Assembly (NCBI RefSeq): GCF_030848805.1
Contig: NC_092364.1
Span: 17,961,447-18,025,446, forward strand
DNA length: 64,000 nt
Reading direction: 5' to 3'
Source: Temnothorax longispinosus
Taxonomy: Eukaryota > Arthropoda > Insecta > Hymenoptera > Formicidae
The first letter of the stretch is position 1. Every line of letters begins with the position of its first letter. The position numbers and the translations under genes were made by a program. The notes beneath the pieces are model-generated. The model was not told the origin of the DNA and did no database searches. It saw nothing but the letters and a program-made list of their open reading frames with translations. Below, piece by piece: positions 37,201 to 48,936 of this stretch.

Positions 37201-40200
37201 AAAGACAAATTCAAGTTTCAACTTTCTTTCTAATGCAGAAATAGCGTGCCCCGTACAATTTATTATGTGGATATGTGGATCAATTTCATATTCGCAAAGC
37301 ATTAAAGGAATCATTGATCTTGTATGTCATGTCGTCCTCTTGTTCGTCACGTGTATGATTAATGATGGAAATTACGTTAAGTACTAAGATTGAATAGAAC
37401 GGTAATTTCTACGCTCGAACGGGGTCTTCTATCGTACACGAATGGTATATGATAACATTGAATATATGAAATAACAGCGAATTGGAGCATTTGTCGACCA
37501 AATCGATACATTCTTATTGGCGACCTTTATGTGCTACTCCAAAAGGAAAAAGCGGGTCGTCTTTGCGATACTTAAAAAGTCACTCGATGACCAATTAAAT
37601 GTAACGATTGTACGTTATAAACGAGTGTAGTCAATAAATTATTCGCGATCTTGATAAATAATATCTGTATAAACTTTACCCTTAATTTTTATTCAGATCT
37701 AAAATAAAGCTAATTAAACCATCTTTATTTTTAACCAAAATATACTCAGCTTCAGCAGTCTTGCGCGTTTATCGACTTTTTAATAATTTCATAAACCCTC
37801 GGCGTTAACGAACGGGGATGCGCCACGATTTTCTATTAAACTATAATAAAATATAATAAAAACGACGAAACTTTATTAACGCAAAAACGAATCGATCGTA
37901 GGACGCCCGAGTATGGGTACCGCATCCGGAGAAGGTGTGGGAAGGCGCCGTGCTCTTGGAGAACTACAGGCAGAATCCGCCGACGTTGAAAGTGCGCACG
38001 GAAGAGTCGAAACAGACGAGGATATTGGAGATCAAATCGGACAACGATCTCCCGCCGCTCCGAAATCCCGACATTCTGATCGGAGAAAACAATCTCACGT
38101 CGCTGTCGTTCCTTCACGAGCCCGCTGTCCTCTACAATCTCCAGATTCGCTTCCAACGGCATTCCATTTACACCTACTGCGGCATCGTCCTGGTAGCCTT
38201 CAACCCGTACAACGAATTGCCCATCTACGGCAATGACACGATATGGGCCTATAGGGGCCAGGCGATGGGCGACCTGGAACCCCACATATTCGCCGTGGCC
38301 GAGGAAGCCTATACGAAGTTGGAGAGGTGAGTAATCTCCCGTCGACAATTATCTACAGATATTGTGTCATCGATATACGTTTGTATATCAATGTTAATTA
38401 AATGACAAGTCAGGTGATCTTTCCGTTGGATAAGAAATTACAATACTAATCGTTAATGACTGTATAAATAAAAAAAATATAGATACTTCAGTTAAGTAAT
38501 AAATTAATTTTAATAGAATTTAAATTATATCTATACAAAATATATTTTGTATTATTATATGTATACTATATTATATTTTGATTCAATATAATTAGCTCCA
38601 ATTTAACGTAATCTTATTTAATCCGAATAAAATGATAATTAATTTATACAAACTTTTAATTTAGAGAGAATCATGACCAGTCGATTATCGTCTCCGGCGA
38701 ATCGGGCGCCGGCAAAACGGTCTCCGCGAAGTATACCATGCGGTATTTCGCGACTGTCGGCGGATCGGCGACGGAAACGCAAGTCGAGAAGAAGGTTCTC
38801 GCCTCTTCGCCTATCATGGAGGCGATCGGTAATGCGAAGACTACCAGGAACGACAATTCCTCTAGATTCGGAAAGTTTATCGAGATCCAGTTCAATAAGA
38901 GCTATCACATCACCGGCGCGAGCATGAGGACCTACCTGTTGGAGAAGTCGCGGGTGGTGTTCCAAGCGAATGAGGAGCGAAACTATCATATCTTTTATCA
39001 GATGTGTTCCGCGGCGAAGCGTCTTCCCCAGTTGCACCTGTCCGACCAAAATCAATTCCACTATCTTAATCAGGGCAACAACCCCAGGATCGACGGCGTG
39101 GACGATCTCGCGTACTTCGATGAGACAATAAATGCACTGACGATGCTCGGCTTTACGTCCAAACAGCAGGACGACATGCTGCGGATCCTGGCGGGCATCC
39201 TACATCTAGGTAACGTAAATATAAGCAGTTGCGTGAGCAAGGACGCGAAGGACGGCGAGGTGGATACCGAGTCCAGCTACATTTCGCCGTCGGACCGGCA
39301 TCTACTCATTCTTTCCGAGCTGCTGGGCGTCGAGGTGAACGCGATGCGCAAGTGGCTGTGCCATAGGAAGATCGTCTCGACACGAGAGGTCTTTCTGAAG
39401 CCCATGACCGTGGAGCAGGCGAACGGGGCGCGGGACGCCCTGGCCAAGCATATCTATGCCGAGCTCTTCAACTGGATCGTGACCAACATCAACAGCTCAC
39501 TGCAGTCACCCAGTCAGCCGCACTGTTTCATCGGCGTACTGGACATTTACGGCTTCGAAACGTTTGAGATAAACTCGTTTGAACAGTTCTGCATCAACTA
39601 CGCGAACGAGAAGCTCCAACAGCAGTTTAATCAGCACGTCTTCAAGCTGGAGCAGGAGGAATATCTGAAAGAGGACATCGAGTGGACCTTCATCGATTTC
39701 TACGACAATCAGCCGTGCATCGACCTGATCGAGACCAAACTCGGCATTCTGGATCTCCTCGACGAGGAGTGCCGCATGCCGAAGGGTTCGGACGCCTCCT
39801 GGGCGGAGAAGTTGTACACCAAGTGCATCAAGTCTAAGCACTTCGAAAAACCGCGATTCGGCACTACAGCCTTTCTAATCTATCACTTCGCCGATCTCGT
39901 GCAATACGAAACCGTGGGCTTCCTGGAGAAGAATCGAGATACCGTAATCGAGGAGCAAGTGGACGTGCTAAGAAGCGGCGAGAACAAATTGCTGAGAAGG
40001 CTGTTCAGTGACGAGGACCCGAAGTTGACAGTGCCGCACACGAGAGTGAAAGTGTCCGCTCAGAAGAGCGCGCCGATGAGCGCAGCCAACAAGCATAATA
40101 AAAAGACAGTCGGCTCGCAGTTCCGTGACTCCCTCAACATGCTGATGGCTACACTGAACGCAACGACGCCGCACTACGTGCGCTGCATCAAGCCGAACGA

Positions 40201-43200
40201 CGAGAAGGAGGCCTTCGAGTACAGTCCGGTGCGTGCGGTGCAACAGCTGCGCGCTTGCGGCGTTCTAGAGACCATCAGGATCTCCGCCGCGGGCTTCCCA
40301 AGTCAGCGTACGTACGGCGACTTCTTCCAGAGGTACCGCTGCCTCTGCAGGTTCAAGGAGATACGGCGGGATGATCTGAAGGAGACTTGCCGGCGCATCC
40401 TGGCCAGATACATCAACGACGAGGACAAGTTCAAGTTTGGCAAGACCAAGGTGCTTTTCAGGGCCGGTCAAGTGGCGTATCTGGAGAAGTTACGGGCGGA
40501 GAAACAGCGCGATGCTTGTATAATGATTCAGAAGACTGTGCGCGGTTTGATCCAGCGTAACAGGTATAGGAAAATCCGTAGATCGATTCTGGGCATTCAG
40601 AGATACGGCAGGGGTTACATCGCCCGGAAAAAGGCAGAGGCTGTGAGGAGGGAGAGAGCGGCGGTGAAGATTCAGGTGCATGTGAAGGGCTGGCTGCAGA
40701 GACGATGGTATTTGCAGTTAAAACGCACGATTCTCGGCCTGCAGACGCGCGGCAGGGGTAACATAGCTCGCGCCAGGTACAGGATGATGAAGGACCACGC
40801 CGCCGCGACGGTGATCCAGAGATTCGCTCGTGGATATCTCGTGAGGATGGCATGCAAGAAGAAACTCAGGGACATAGTAATCGTACAGTCGTGCATCAGG
40901 AAATGCCAGGCGAAGAAGATCTTTAGGCAACTGAAGGCCGAGGCTAGAAGCGTGGAGCACGTCAAGTCGCTCAACAAAGGATTGGAAATGAAGATTATAA
41001 CGTTGCAACAAAAGATAAACGAGATGGTGAGTGATATATGTCATATAATAATATTTTGCCCATATAAGCTTAAATCATAGATGTATTTATTATTATATGC
41101 TTTTATTTATCTTTTTAATAATACGTGATTGCATCTGAGAAACGCACGAACTTGTTATTTCAGGCGAAGGAGAATCAACACTTGAAGAACGTTCAACACG
41201 AGATGGTAGATTTGAAGTGCAAGCTAGACAGCTTGAAATCTGTCGACGTTGAGAATAAGAAATTGAACGGAATGGTGCAAGACAAAGAGAGAGAGTTGAA
41301 AAAGATGGAGGAAATTCTACAGCGGGAGAAAGACGAGAAGATGGATATATTGCATGATAAAGAGAGAACTGGTCTACAGAAGGACGAGGAGAACAAGAAG
41401 CTGCAGGAAGAGAATGAAAGATTGCGAAAGGAACTCTCGATAGCGACCGAGAAATTGAAGAGCAACCAGCGCGGTGCTGAGGAGAACCTGAAGTATCGAC
41501 TCGAGCAGGAGAAAGACCTGCTTATGCTGGAACAGGATCAGGATCGCGGAGCTTACCAAAGACTGCTCAAGGAATATCATGAGCTGGAGCAGTACGTGGA
41601 AATGCTGGAACAAAAGATTGCGTCGATTCAAGGAGTGCTCGGGCACTCGCGCTCCTTGAGCAATGCTTCCAGCGGCAATGGCCAAATCACGTCGACAGAA
41701 AATCTTCCACACGATGATCAAAACATCGTAAGTCAAGACACATTTATTCATTCATTCATTCATAATGGCGCAACAGTCCTAGTCGGACCTGGGTCTCTCC
41801 CAAAGTCATGTGCTTGTGGTGCACACGCAATACAAGCGATACAATTTTATTTATTTTGGTTCTACCAGGACTGGATTCGAACCTGAGATTTTTGGTTTAG
41901 CAGACCAGTGCGCTGTCTGCTACGCCACGCTCGCTCACACATTATGAATATTATTGAATAAACTGAAGACTCGTTTATATAAAAGGAATTTTAATATGCA
42001 ATTAAGAATGTAAAACTTACTTTGTCCTATTTTATTTTTTAATGTTTACTGTAAAATATAATAATCATATCTTTAGCTATATTTTGCCTCTCTAAATTTC
42101 AATGTTTCACTTTTTATTATAATTACTATTAAAATAAGTTTATTGAAATTACACGCGCCCCGATTTCTTTTTGTAGGATTTCGGTTACGGTTCCGTGAGA
42201 TCAACAGCTTCCTCGTCGACGCCCTACTCGCGAGTGGAAACGATCGACTGGAGTCAACAGCGGTCGGATAGCCCACCCGACGGAGAAGTTCAACCCAACA
42301 AATCGCCTTCGGAGGCCGAGGCCAGGCCCGCACCCACACACGCGCCCGTAGACATCGGTCTCGTCTTGAAGCTGCAACAGAAACTGAAAGACGTCGAGAA
42401 AGAGAAAGGCAGACTTATCCGAATGGTCGAGGATTTGGAACGCGACAGTAACGAGGAGTCTACCAGGACGCAAGATTCGTTTAGAGTAAGTAGAGGAAAT
42501 TATACAGAAAAATAGATTTTTTATCTTAACGTTTCATTTTCGACCAGTTATTTCTGTGTCGAGTCCTATCCTAACACCTACCAATTTTCTGACGCGAACT
42601 CGACGTCATGTTAAGAGATTATCGATAAATCCACTTCATCGTACTTCGTCACTTGTCTTATCTCTATTATCACTGATTAACTGATTAATTGAGACAATAT
42701 GGTTTGCTTGCAGCTCCAAGAACTAGAAATGGAGAACTCGCAACTTAAAAAAGACTTGAACTCACTGAGGAAGACTGTATCGGAGACCAGCCCATCGTCC
42801 GCGCAGCAAAATCTCATGAGTAATTGGATATTACAACTCATTTATTTTCTGCACTACCTCTTTCACTAAGCACGCATATTTATACCGATTTTAATATATA
42901 AGTTAATTTACTTTGTATCTTTAAACTTTTAAAAATCAAAGCGTGATATAGATAAACACATGTGTATCTATAACTTTTGCTTTTTGCTTTTTACCTTGTG
43001 TTAGATCTCTGCTTTCTTTTACCTTTTATCCTCTAAACGCTGTATCTCTTCATTCTCTGTGTCTAATATTAAATATTGATTTTAGCGTAAAACATAATTG
43101 CGCTAAATCCAATATTTTAGTACTTACATATTGCATTCTTCATTTTCACATTGCTTACAAAATTATCGCTTTATTCAACAGTATGAATCCACCTATATTG

Positions 43201-46200
43201 GAATAATAAATTTTGCAAAAGTTTAAACAGTATTATACGTTTAAAGCATAAATTATATGGAAAGAATTTATTGAAAATTCTTTTTGAATATGTTCGTTTC
43301 TCTATGTTTACAATTATAAATGCTACTATTTTTCTCTTATATGCCCTATCACCAATAACTGTCTGCAAAAACAATAATAATAATACTGTGTAAAAGACAT
43401 AGAATAATATTGACATAATGATGATATTTTAGTACAATTCGAGGCGCTGCAGGAGGAACTGGAAAGGAGAAGAGAGGAGTGTATTCAGCTGCATAGCGTG
43501 CTGGCCGATCATACGCGCAGAATGAAGAGCTTAGGTACCAGTTATGGTCGCGATGTGGACATCATAAACGAAGATGGCGAGCTGGTACTTGCCTTCGAAG
43601 CGCAGAAGAAGATTAACAGGTAACGCAAAACGCTTAGTTGTCAAGCCGATTATTGACAAAGTGCCACGTCTAACAACAGTCTTTTGTCGTTTGTGCATGC
43701 ACTTCGATTTTCAGTAAACTTAAGACAAAGGCACCGAGAGGAGAGTGAGTTGAGCAGATTCACTCGTTTCAACGTTATTGAACTGTTCAATCAAAAAAAG
43801 AGATTCTATAATTTCATAGTATATTTATTTAAACGTCTTAAAGCATTTCAAAGCTGTTTGTTTTGACAACAGTGACATTAATATTATCAACTATGAGTCA
43901 TGCTAAATTTCCTTAATTTGTTTATCCTGTGTTATTATTTCTAAAACTACATTTTAATAATTATTTTATAATGATGTTAGTAATAGGCATGATTTTTTAT
44001 ATTTAGCATGATTCCCTCGAACGATTAATTTGCGATTGAACAATTCAAGAGATTTCTCGCAGTAATTCCCAAAAAGTGAAAAACTTGGTTTCTCTGTTTT
44101 TAAGGCAATTGGAGGATGAGCTGCAAGCGAAGGAAAGGAATTGGCGGTCGCAAAGAGACGAGTGGCGAAACGAGATAGACAGGCTGCAAGAAGAAATCGA
44201 GAAGCAGCAAAAACTGCTCTCCATTAATTTGAGCAAATCGCCGCAAACTCAAGCGGAGCTTTACATGCAGTATGAGGTTGCCAGATTGACGTCTGAAAAT
44301 CTGGTAAGTGAAACAAATTCTTTTATCATTGATACAAAATTTATTATTAGTCCTAATTGATTTTGTTACTTTTAAATTTAGATATATTTTTTACCGCAAT
44401 AAAGTCTCTTAACTTCTCGTTTATATAAATACAAAAATTTATATATTTATATTTGACCTTTGTGTTAAAGGAACTTCAAGAGAAATACGATAAAGTAGCG
44501 GAGGAATGTAGACGCTTCAAGAAACAATGCAGAATTCTGGCGAAACGACTCAAGGATGCTGGCTGTAAGTGTAATAATTATATACTTATTGTAAGAAATA
44601 TTTAAAGATTCTATTGCTGTGTAATTTTGGAATTACGTTGAATATCATAAATTACCTTATCTTTTAATGCTGTCAAAGACGAAGGGGAGGAACGTTCTTA
44701 TGTAAAAGGCACCGGTGAGTGCGTGGTCTTGATGTCATCATAGTCATAATCTTATTGAATATTGAATTGTTCTAATAGTTTGTGCATGTAAAAGACAGTA
44801 AGTTCTTCGGCAGATTAAGCAAAGAAATAGAAACGATTTAATAAGGTAGATAGTTATGTAAGTTAAAATTCAAAATTTTATGAAAATTAATGAACTAGAG
44901 GATTACATACAAACTTTTCAACCAGTTCGATCACGCAGACCATAATTCATCATCGCTTGCTTATTGTGTCCAGCGCGAATACAAAAGTTTCAATTTTACA
45001 GTGCCCAACACGGTGGAATACGCAAACGGCTGCGTCGCCGTTTCCAGTACTCACGGAGACGGGAGTAACATGCCTATCATTCGCAAAAAGGAGAGGGATT
45101 ATGAAGGAATGTTTGAATTCAGAAAGGAGGATATCAACTTGATCATACGCCACTTGGTCATTGGTAAGTTTCGGGGTTACTTTTCATGTCGATTAATTTT
45201 TCGAGAATTCTGTTTTATATATTTATGAGTTCTTACATTTAAATTTTTTCGAATTTATCTATAAAATTCATTGTCCGAGAGATATAATTTAATTTTAAAT
45301 TTTTAAGGTATAATTAACAAATCTTTTTTTATTCACCTTTATTTCTTTTCACGTTTATTTTTACGCCCAATATGTATGACCTATAAATTTATATTTAATA
45401 TCTTTGCCTTTTTCAGAGCTGAAGCCCCGAATAGCGGTGACGCTGTTACCAGGCTTACCGGCCTACATCCTCTTCATGTGCATCAGACACACCGACTGCA
45501 TTAACGATGACGATAAGGTGCGGTCGCTGTTGACCGAGTACCTGAATGCCGTTAAACGCGTGTTAAAGAAACGCGACGACTTCGACTGCAGAGTGCTTTG
45601 GATGAGTAACACCCTGCGTTTGTTGCACAACATGAAGCAGTACTCCGGCGACAAGCCGTTCCAGATCGAGAACACGCCCAGGCAGAACGAGCAATGCCTG
45701 AGGAACTTCGACCTGAGTGAATACCGTGTTGTATTGAGCAACGTGGCTCTCTGGATCTTCAACAATCTCATCACGAATCTCAAGGAGAGGATTCAGGCGC
45801 TCACAGTACCGGCCTTGCTGGAGCATGAGGCAATATCCGTTCCGACCGACAAGACCGGGCGACCTAGGTCGTCGTCCATGGGCGGCGAGCCGGATTCCAC
45901 GCAGCAGAAACTGGACAAGCTTCTGGGCGAGCTGACGTCGGTGCACAAGACTCTTCAATATCACGGCGTGGACCCCGAGGTTGTGGTGCAGCTGTTTAAG
46001 CAACTGTTTTACTTCATGTGCGCCAGCGCTTTGAACAACCTGCTGTTAAGGAGCGAGCTCTGCCGATGGACAAAGGGTATGCAGATAAGGTAAGACAAAC
46101 GTGGCGTTAATTCTCAATTGCATTGTTATTTATTAACAATGTAATAAGAAATCCAACACAATAACTGCTTTATAGAAAATACGTAAAAAAGAACTTAGGA

Positions 46201-46892
46201 AAGACTTAAATCTCCCTTCTTCAATTCCAAAGCAGAGATTGACTTTACTTTTTCATTTCCAATTTATTTCCTGCTATTATTTGCGTAATAATATTAAATA
46301 TACTTTGTAAAAAATTATACAATGTTCTGTTTATTATTTAAGGTATAACATGAGCCATTTGGAGCAGTGGGGCAGGGACCGACGACTAGAAACCGCGTCG
46401 GAAGCGCTACAGCCCATCATACAGGCGTCGCAGCTTCTACAAGCTCGCAAAACGGACGAGGACGTTAATTCTGTCTGCGAGATGTGCAACAAACTGACGG
46501 CCAATCAAATAGTGAAAATTCTGAATCTGTACACGCCCGTCGATGATTACGAAAGTCGAGTTCCTGTTTCGTTTATCAAGAAAGTACAAGACAAACTGAA
46601 GGAGCGCGGTGAGAACAACGAACAAGTAAGTTTTTCCCTGCAGTCGATTGGGAATTATCATATTATCAATTCTTCGATGAGCGTCTAAAAGACACTCGTA
46701 TATACGCATTCTTAAGTAGCGAGCCTGAAAAATTTTTTCACAACACATAAACAATGGATTTTGTCTTTTCAGTTGTTAATGGATCTAAAGTATTCATATC
46801 CCGTAAGATTTTCATTCAATCCGTCGGATATTCGACTTGAAGATATCGAGGTACCTGAGGTGCTTCACTTGCCCATGCTCAAGAAGGTGTAA
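28279..46892 (+). CDS. didum: Unconventional myosin V heavy chain, 14 coding exons
   Basis: Actin-based plus-end cargo motor. Exons are 28279-28305, 37902-38326, 38665-41026, 41164-41727, 42177-42485, 42714-42819, 43433-43619, 44105-44303, 44471-44564, 44679-44714, 45002-45163, 45417-46089, 46343-46625 and 46773-46892. The sum is 5547 nt, an exact multiple of three (1848 residues plus stop), against about 1800 for the fly protein. The order is a short N-terminal segment (MTTRELYVK-DARVWVPHPEKVWEG); the motor with P-loop GESGAGKT, switch I NDNSSRFGKF and switch II DIYGFETFE; six IQ motifs for calmodulin/light chains (IQKTVRGLIQRNRY through VQSCIRKCQAKKIF); coiled coil; and a C-terminal DIL/globular cargo-binding tail (NNLITNLKERIQ, LLLRSELCRWTKGMQIRYN). 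The 2.36 kb exon 3 encodes nearly the whole motor and neck. The 36-nt exon at 44679 lies in the coiled coil and may be alternatively used. The start is set by a 9-codon first exon with a strong donor. Confidence 0.96.
28306..37901 (+). other. Myosin V intron 1 (9.6 kb)
   Basis: This is a long first intron between the 9-codon exon and the motor N-terminus. It is AT-rich except for CpG-richer patches at its beginning and around 31500-32450, which may be regulatory. It contains a short TA run (about 33937-33953) and a weak two-copy repeat of about 80 bp at 37027-37180. Open frames of up to 131 codons occur (for example 33988-34383) but have no recognisable domain or splice support. Confidence 0.8.
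37027..37180. repeat. Two diverged copies of an 80-bp AT-rich unit
   Basis: The pattern TATCTATTACCT, GATTAAAATT, AATTAATATAAA, ATTATTCGT occurs twice about 80 bp apart in myosin V intron 1. Confidence 0.6.
41743..41945 (-). mobile_element. tRNA-derived SINE-like element in myosin V intron 4
   Basis: On the minus strand the sequence starts with a tRNA-like head. An A-box-like TGGCGTAGCAG lies at 41917-41927 and a perfect B box GGTTCGAATCC at 41873-41883, with a TGGT-CTGCTAA-ACCA stem-loop between them. An unrelated body follows, and the element ends in a TGAA/GAAT tetranucleotide tail (about 41743-41765). The acceptor stem is not intact, so it is a SINE head and not a functional tRNA. Confidence 0.75.
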
Positions 46893-48936
46893 CGCAATCG
46901 AGGCATGATCCTGGTCAAGATCCCCGCTCTACTGTACTGTACTGTACTGTGTGTCTTTAGTTGAAAACGTTATACGCGAATAACCGAACCTCGCTTAGTC
47001 CATTTGTTCGTACTGGAAGTTAGTGATACCGGTAATCCGGCTACGTTTAGACGTAGACACATCGAGAGTGGCCCATCGATATCACGTTTTATATGTTTCT
47101 TTTTTACTCGGGTAATTTATAGATTTTACGATATGTCGTCGTATTCCTAATCGCATTCACGTTCGAAGTCAATTCCGTTATGTAGGTAGACGATCAGGTC
47201 TCGGTAAGTGAGAAAGAGCGATATTTTTCATTATTGTTACTGTATAGCGTTGTACGTTGAAATGTAAGGGAGGCACGAGTACGAAGCTCCTACAAGGATT
47301 TTAAATTTAAGATTCTTTTTATTAATCGATATTATTTATGTTATAAAGATAATTGATGGTCTCAGAGATACTTGTGTGAATCCGTTCTTCCTTGAAGTAC
47401 GTACAAGGAAATATGTTTATTTCTTTCTAATTATACAAATCGTGAATGTCTGAAAATGTAAGTTAATTAAATTCGGGAATTATGCACATAACAAAACAAT
47501 TTCCATAGTATTGAGAAAACAATCTAAACCGAACGAATATATGGGAATGATATGATAATAATAATTATGCGTGAATACAATGTTTACATATGTATGGCGA
47601 AACTTTTTTCCTTTGTACAGTCATACTTGGTCCTTGTGAGAATTTCGTACGCATGATAAAGTTGAAAACTTGTTGAAGATGTAATTAATGTAAAAAGGAA
47701 ACGCGCGCGAGAGAGAAAAGATATAACGTCATGTTGGAAATTGAATGTATATTTTGTGATACGAGAGAAAGAGAGAGAGAGCTGTTCTAAAATCGGGTCC
47801 GATGATGGACTGATATACGAATGAGAAAAAATTACGAAGGCGACAGAAAGAAACAGAGGTATATAATTGTTGTTTATATCCTAATTTATATATATGTACA
47901 ATTGTATTCTGTGCCATCTTACGAGTAGATCGTAATATTCGTTTGTTATTTCATTCAGTCTGCCATTGGTTTCGCGCATTATAAACACATTCAACAGAAT
48001 GATGTCTGAAAAGAGAGAAAAGATCCCTTCCCTTAAAATGTTATAGAATATATTTACACAATAACACCTTGACTCGATGTGACATATTTATTTGTTCCTA
48101 CAGTGAAAATAAAGTCGAGGTGCTGGATAGTTTAGTCTGTTTAGTGGTGGAGCAATCGTTTGTTCCAAAAGAAGACGTTCGATTCCCGGCCCTGTCACCT
48201 CACATATAGAATAAGGGAATTCTGAACGGAAGATTATATATTTCACTGTGATAGAAACAAGTATCCAAAAAATAAGTATAAATAAGCCCAAGGTAATTTA
48301 TAGGTAATATAAATGGTATTACGATCTAAGACATTCTAAGAGATCAAAAATAATTGAGAAGAGACTAAAGTTGACCGATGAGTTCTTATCTCATTTCTAA
48401 TGTTTCTTATACGAAACACTACACAGAAGCAGTAATCAGAAATCGCGTTATTGGTTCCCGATTGCAATAACTGCATTCCCTACTGTGTTAAGAGAAATTC
48501 TAATGTTTTTCGAAAGAGTATAGGAAATTAGAAATAGATATAGGTAAAAACACAAGTGCCCGTGAATCAGGTATCGCTTAATGATTGTATTGCCAAATTG
48601 GTATACAGGTCAGAAATTGTATCGTTGAAAATTATTTCATATCATCTCTTATAACTTACACAATATGTAATATGTAATATTGTACAAATTATCAAAAGAC
48701 ACGTAGTGTCTCGCGCCAAGTATAGAAGATAACGTGAAATAATTTTCAATTAATTACAACTATTTAATTTATTATATATTATGTAAATTATAGAAGATGA
48801 TGTGAAACAATTTTCAATTCAACCAATTGAAGCTCAATCCATTATTACAAATGTAAGAATAAATGCAGCACATAAAACGATACCAATTACAATACAGTAT
48901 TTAATATAATCACACATAATTAAATAAACTTGGGCT
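46893..48936. other. Tail-to-tail 3' region of myosin V and CCT5
   Basis: This holds the myosin V 3'UTR, the CCT5 3' flank and a SINE-like element. An AATAAA at 48108-48113 could end a long myosin V UTR of about 1.2 kb. AT-rich sequence without coding signal fills the rest. Confidence 0.55.
48114..48295 (+). mobile_element. Second tRNA-derived SINE-like element
   Basis: On the plus strand a tRNA-like head contains a degenerate A box (TAGTTTAGTCTG, about 48128-48139) and a clear B box GTTCGATTCCC at 48177-48187, followed by an unrelated body and an A-rich tail. The spacing between boxes is typical of a tRNA promoter. It is not the same family as the SINE-like element at 41.8 kb, whose head and tail differ. 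Confidence 0.55.

Noticed and set aside
39506..41044. Several 60-130-codon antisense frames
   Set aside because: They are the complements of the codon-biased myosin V motor exon.
41868..41931. Possible functional tRNA gene
   Set aside because: The A and B boxes are good, but the acceptor stem and T-arm pairing are not intact, and an unrelated body with a repeat tail follows. A SINE head explains it.
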